Part shown: positions 3,451 to 6,429 of the stretch, piece by piece
How positions within the stretch are numbered: position 1 is the stretch's first letter
Layout: each line of letters opens with the position of its first letter
Assembly: GCA_945836835.1 (NCBI GenBank)
Contig: CAMAML010000073.1
Span: 1 to 6,429, forward strand
Source of the DNA: an uncultured cyanobacterium
Lineage (GTDB): Bacteria; Cyanobacteriota; Vampirovibrionia; Gastranaerophilales; Gastranaerophilaceae
Length of the DNA: 6,429 nucleotides
Reading direction: 5' to 3'
The notes under the pieces: generated by a model
Told to the model about the DNA's origin: nothing
What the model saw: only the letters and a program-made list of their open reading frames with translations
Databases searched by the model: none
Made by a program: the position numbers and the translations under genes

Positions 3451-5778
3451 ATGATAAAATATACTAACAAATTAGCGATAATACTTATGCTTTGCTTGAT
3501 TTCGGCGTCAAGCGGGATTGTCGGTGCAAACGAGCTGAACAAACTCGATATTAAAAAGAGCGGGTCTTCGGCGTCGACGCTTAACGTAACGGTTTATACG
3601 AGCAACCCTTATGACGAAAACGTTGCGGTTACAAAAAAAAGCGACAACAAATACGTAATCCTTCTTCCGAATGTAGGAAATTCAAGCTCGGCAAACGTTG
3701 ATTATTCGTCGTTGAAGGATGTCGTATCGGACGTGAGCGTAAAATCCGTCAATGACGGTGCAAGCGGCTATACAAAAGTTACCTTAACCACGACTAAGCC
3801 TGTTTCTATTTCGACTTCTGCAAGGAAATCTACTCCGCTGACCGCAGAACAAAAAGCATATAAAAATTTAATTGCTCAATCAAGAATTGCATCGTCAAAG
3901 GCAAAAGAAATTAAGCAGGAAGTGCAGGTTTCGCAAGCGACAACTCAACCGAAAATGCAGTCGAAAACACAAGCGGTTGCTCCTTCCGAAACAAAAAAAA
4001 CTCTGGCAGAAATTCCTGCATCAAAACAGGTTCAACATCAACCACAAAAACAGGTAGCGGCTGCAAAACCCGTCAAGTCTTTGGTTGAAAAGATTTCCGC
4101 ACCAAAATCGGTTGATACGGATAAGTCGGTTGCTCAAAAAACCGCTCAATCTCCTGTGTCCAAAGAGATTAAAAAATCTGTTAACGTAAAAGATAACACC
4201 CTCAAAGAACTTCAAAAAGAAGCAAAAGAAAGTCTTGAAAAACACCCCGTTCAACCTGGGACGGAAAATGTTTTGCCTGAACAAAGCCCCCCTCAATCTC
4301 AGCAAGTTCCGACTAAAAACAATTCAAACATGTTGATGATTTTGTTGACGCTTGCGGGCGGGGGTGCCGGACTTGTTTTGTTGATGAAGTTTATAAAGAC
4401 GGTTGCACTGCTTCAGGAACAGATTAAGACGATGGAACAACAAAATGGGGGAAATATTTTGGCAAATTCCCTCCCGACCGCCCCTTCCCTCAAAAACGAA
4501 AACAACTACAAAAATTGGCAGGAAAAATATGTCAATTACGTAAAAGATATGTCCGACGGCTCGGGCGAGCGATTAGAATACATGGGGGACGGCGAGTATG
4601 CGGTCGTTAACTCAATCCAAGAGGTTCAACAATCGCTGCAAAATATCGTTCAAGGTCAGGCAAAAGTCGTGAAAAACGCCCAAACTTCCGCCCTGCCAAA
4701 ATCTGACGAAATTGAGCCGAATATTTACGAAAAACCCGCAATAAACATTGTCGAAGAAAAACTTCCGCCGATAAAGAAAGCTCGGAAAAACGGTTTTAAA
4801 CAGAGAAAACATAAAAAAATCGAAATCGTCGAAGAAAAGCCCGTTGCTAAAAAATCGGTGGATAAAGTCAGTCCAAAGAAACTTGAAATAAAAGAGGTCG
4901 ACATTAAAAAGAACAGGGAAGAACTTGTCAAATCTCTTGAAAAAACTGTTCATAACTCCCCGTCGGTCGAAAGGCTTACCGTTGACGAGGAGGTTATTAA
5001 ACAGGTCGCAAAAGATTTCAACAGTGCAACCTTGAACCAAACCCCGACGCAAAATTCCGCACCGGTCAAAAACGAAGAGGAAGGAATTGATATTGCAATA
5101 AGAAAATCCCCTAAATTAAAGGCGTTTGCAAACAAGATTTTGATGGAAAAAACCTCAAGAACGGCGTACCTTCCAAAAACCAAGGAGGAAATTATTCCTG
5201 CAAACGTACAAGAGTCGGGATATGTAAGTTTGACAAACTCACGTTTGTATAAAAATTCGAGAAAATCGCCGACTGCCACCTTCAGCGTTGCGGATTTGAT
5301 TTCAAAATCCGAAAACAAAAAAGTTGTCAATGCGGAACCTAACAAAGCTTACGCAACGATTTCCGTGGACGAATTTTTCGAGTCGGGATATAAATCTACG
5401 GCGTCTTTCGAGGTGTCAAGCAGGGTCGCAAGCCGTTTGGAAAAATTGTCAGCGTCCCAAAAAACGAAAATCGTCAAAACACAAGAGGTTGTCCCTCAAC
5501 ATAAACCCGAACCGTTCACGTCAAGAAAAGTTCGTTCGGCGTTCAACATCGACAAAAACAGAGGGTTTTACGTCGTGGATGACAGGGACGGCAACTCGTC
5601 TTTAATCGGGGTTGTGAAAGACAACGTAACCGTTATCAAGAATTTTGGCAAAATTCGGGACACATCCTTAAAAGTTATCAATCAGGACGAAAAGAATGTT
5701 TATATGCTAAGAGCAAACGGGGAAAGATACCTCGTAGAGGCGAACAACGATAAAGTGGGCGTTTTGCTTGAGCTGTAA
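3451..5778 (+). CDS. Large single-pass envelope protein, AMIN-like exported domain and long cytoplasmic tail (FimV/HubP-like architecture)
   Basis: I do not recognise the family. From ATG 3451 it has 775 residues. A signal peptide (about 1-26, ending IVGA) leads to a beta-rich domain (about 29-124) with AMIN-like character (LNVTVYTSN, KYVILLPNV, YTKVTLTTTKPVSIS). A Lys/Gln/Pro/Ser linker (125-290) follows, then one transmembrane helix (294-315, with GGGAG) and a short coiled-coil-like stretch (ALLQEQIKTMEQQ). Lysines cluster after the helix, so the positive-inside rule puts the C-terminal 460 residues in the cytoplasm. That part is Lys/Glu-rich, with a basic cluster (442-456), two IxIVEEK units (431, 457), degenerate AT-x-SV units (about 590-665) and a compact C-terminal domain (691-775). 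GTG 3424 would add nine residues. ATG is preferred for its canonical signal peptide, a leader of usable length and AGG seven bases upstream. A scaffold or polar hub role is inference from architecture only. Confidence 0.85.
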   Translation: MIKYTNKLAIILMLCLISASSGIVGANELNKLDIKKSGSSASTLNVTVYTSNPYDENVAVTKKSDNKYVILLPNVGNSSSANVDYSSLKDVVSDVSVKSVNDGASGYTKVTLTTTKPVSISTSARKSTPLTAEQKAYKNLIAQSRIASSKAKEIKQEVQVSQATTQPKMQSKTQAVAPSETKKTLAEIPASKQVQHQPQKQVAAAKPVKSLVEKISAPKSVDTDKSVAQKTAQSPVSKEIKKSVNVKDNTLKELQKEAKESLEKHPVQPGTENVLPEQSPPQSQQVPTKNNSNMLMILLTLAGGGAGLVLLMKFIKTVALLQEQIKTMEQQNGGNILANSLPTAPSLKNENNYKNWQEKYVNYVKDMSDGSGERLEYMGDGEYAVVNSIQEVQQSLQNIVQGQAKVVKNAQTSALPKSDEIEPNIYEKPAINIVEEKLPPIKKARKNGFKQRKHKKIEIVEEKPVAKKSVDKVSPKKLEIKEVDIKKNREELVKSLEKTVHNSPSVERLTVDEEVIKQVAKDFNSATLNQTPTQNSAPVKNEEEGIDIAIRKSPKLKAFANKILMEKTSRTAYLPKTKEEIIPANVQESGYVSLTNSRLYKNSRKSPTATFSVADLISKSENKKVVNAEPNKAYATISVDEFFESGYKSTASFEVSSRVASRLEKLSASQKTKIVKTQEVVPQHKPEPFTSRKVRSAFNIDKNRGFYVVDDRDGNSSLIGVVKDNVTVIKNFGKIRDTSLKVINQDEKNVYMLRANGERYLVEANNDKVGVLLEL

Positions 5779-5817
5779 ACGTGAGTGGTCGGGGTAGAGA
5801 GAGAGATTTGTAAACGG

Positions 5818-6429
5818 GTGAAAAAATTTACTGTTCTAAAAATCGGTTTGGTCTGTATTTTGAGCCTTTTTCTGTGCGGGTGTGCCAAAAAGGACGGGCG
5901 TACGCCTGTGCAGTTTGCAACTTGGGGTTCTCAGTCCGAGCTGGAAATCTTAAAACCGATTTTGGCGGAGTTTGAGAAGGAAAATCCGACCGTGCGGGTG
6001 GATTTTATGCACATCCCGCAAAACTATTTTCAAAAAATTCATCTTCTGTTTGCCTCAAACACCCCGCCCGACTTGATTTTTGTGAATAACTTGTACCTTC
6101 CGATATACGCAAACGCAGGAGTGCTTGAACCTTTAGAGGAAATTGCTACGGACAATTACGACGCTCGGGCTTTACAATCGCTTTCGTGGCAGGGAAAACT
6201 CTATGCCGTCCCTCGTGATATTTCCAATATGGTAATTTTTTACAACAAAGATTTGTTCAACAAAAAATCCGTGCCGTTACCAAAAAGCGACTGGGATTTT
6301 GCCGAGTTTCTCGACACCGCAAAAAAACTTTGCGGAAATGGAGTTTGGGGGATAAGTTTTGAGGAAAGTCCGATTTATTACCTGCCGTATTTGATGAGCG
6401 AAGGGGGCGGAATTTTGTCGGACGACTTG
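5818..6429 (+). CDS. ABC transporter solute-binding lipoprotein, family 1 (sugar type), 5' part only
   Basis: The frame opens at GTG 5818 and runs off the window after 204 codons; such proteins are usually about 400-450 residues. The N-terminus is a lipoprotein signal (MKKFTVLK, then a hydrophobic core) with lipobox LCGC and lipidated Cys22. The -2 Cys is unusual but tolerated. The mature part begins with the family-1 pattern QFATWGSQSELEILKPI and EFEKENPTVRVDF. PPDLIFVNN, LYLPIYANAGVLEPLEEI and GKLYAVPRDISNMVIFYNKDLF follow, all typical of MalE/UgpB-like proteins that bind sugars or glycerol-phosphate esters for import. The ligand cannot be told from this half. An in-frame GTG at 5785 is possible but would spoil the signal peptide. 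The gene follows the envelope protein by 39 bp, with only a purine run (GA repeat, about 5796-5806) as a poor SD, so it may share that transcript. Confidence 0.88.
   Translation, partial: MKKFTVLKIGLVCILSLFLCGCAKKDGRTPVQFATWGSQSELEILKPILAEFEKENPTVRVDFMHIPQNYFQKIHLLFASNTPPDLIFVNNLYLPIYANAGVLEPLEEIATDNYDARALQSLSWQGKLYAVPRDISNMVIFYNKDLFNKKSVPLPKSDWDFAEFLDTAKKLCGNGVWGISFEESPIYYLPYLMSEGGGILSDDL

Noticed and set aside
4021..5345. Antisense open frames (61-146 codons) across the 775-residue protein
   Set aside because: Their Phe/Leu/Ser-rich sequence mirrors the Lys/Glu-rich tail on the coding strand; there is no SD, promoter or recognisable domain.
5796..5806. GA dinucleotide run as a microsatellite or phase-variable tract
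   Set aside because: It is only about five dinucleotide units, too short for slippage control, and sits where a purine-rich ribosome-binding region is expected.
5785..5817. In-frame GTG at 5785 as start of the solute-binding lipoprotein
   Set aside because: It would put eleven extra residues, including acidic ones, before MKK and the hydrophobic core. GTG 5818 gives a normal lipoprotein signal.

Overview
The window looks like a piece of chromosome from an uncultured, moderately AT-rich, non-photosynthetic relative of the cyanobacteria, most likely Vampirovibrionia/Gastranaerophilales ('Melainabacteria'). The assignment is inference. It rests on a cyanobacterial-style ClpP, a large envelope protein whose exported part resembles an AMIN domain, a small orphan protein with an N-terminal 'MKINxxQ...SFQGI' tag of a type I associate with that group, and generally weak or absent Shine-Dalgarno sequences. 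The standard bacterial code fits every gene. No mobile element, CRISPR array, tRNA or rRNA was seen.

Layout. Positions 1-755 (+) hold the 3' end of spmA, overlapping a complete spmB. Both encode paired 'nucleoside recognition/Gate' membrane proteins. Positions 757-1134 (-) hold a 125-residue multi-CxxC zinc-ribbon protein that converges on spmB with one base between them. A divergent 123-bp promoter region follows, then an orphan 116-residue protein (1258-1608, +). A 170-bp intergenic stretch with several hairpins and a short direct repeat separates this from era-clpP, read leftward (3345 to 1779, -). Era is the 16S rRNA/30S assembly GTPase and ClpP is the Clp protease peptidase. A second divergent promoter region (3346-3450) leads rightward into a 775-residue single-pass envelope protein (3451-5778, +). 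After 39 bp comes the 5' part of a sugar-type ABC solute-binding lipoprotein (5818 to the window edge, +).

How it fits together. The window mixes housekeeping genes (era, clpP) with envelope genes. The 775-residue protein is the most novel item. It has an exported beta-rich domain, a long low-complexity linker, one transmembrane helix, a long Lys/Glu-rich probably cytoplasmic region with degenerate short repeats, and a compact C-terminal domain. This architecture resembles polar hub proteins such as FimV/HubP, although the sequence is not recognisably homologous. A second theme is translation initiation. spmB and clpP have clear SD sequences. The zinc-ribbon gene, the 116-residue gene and era have none, and carry -10-like hexamers so close to the start codon that leaderless or near-leaderless mRNAs are plausible.
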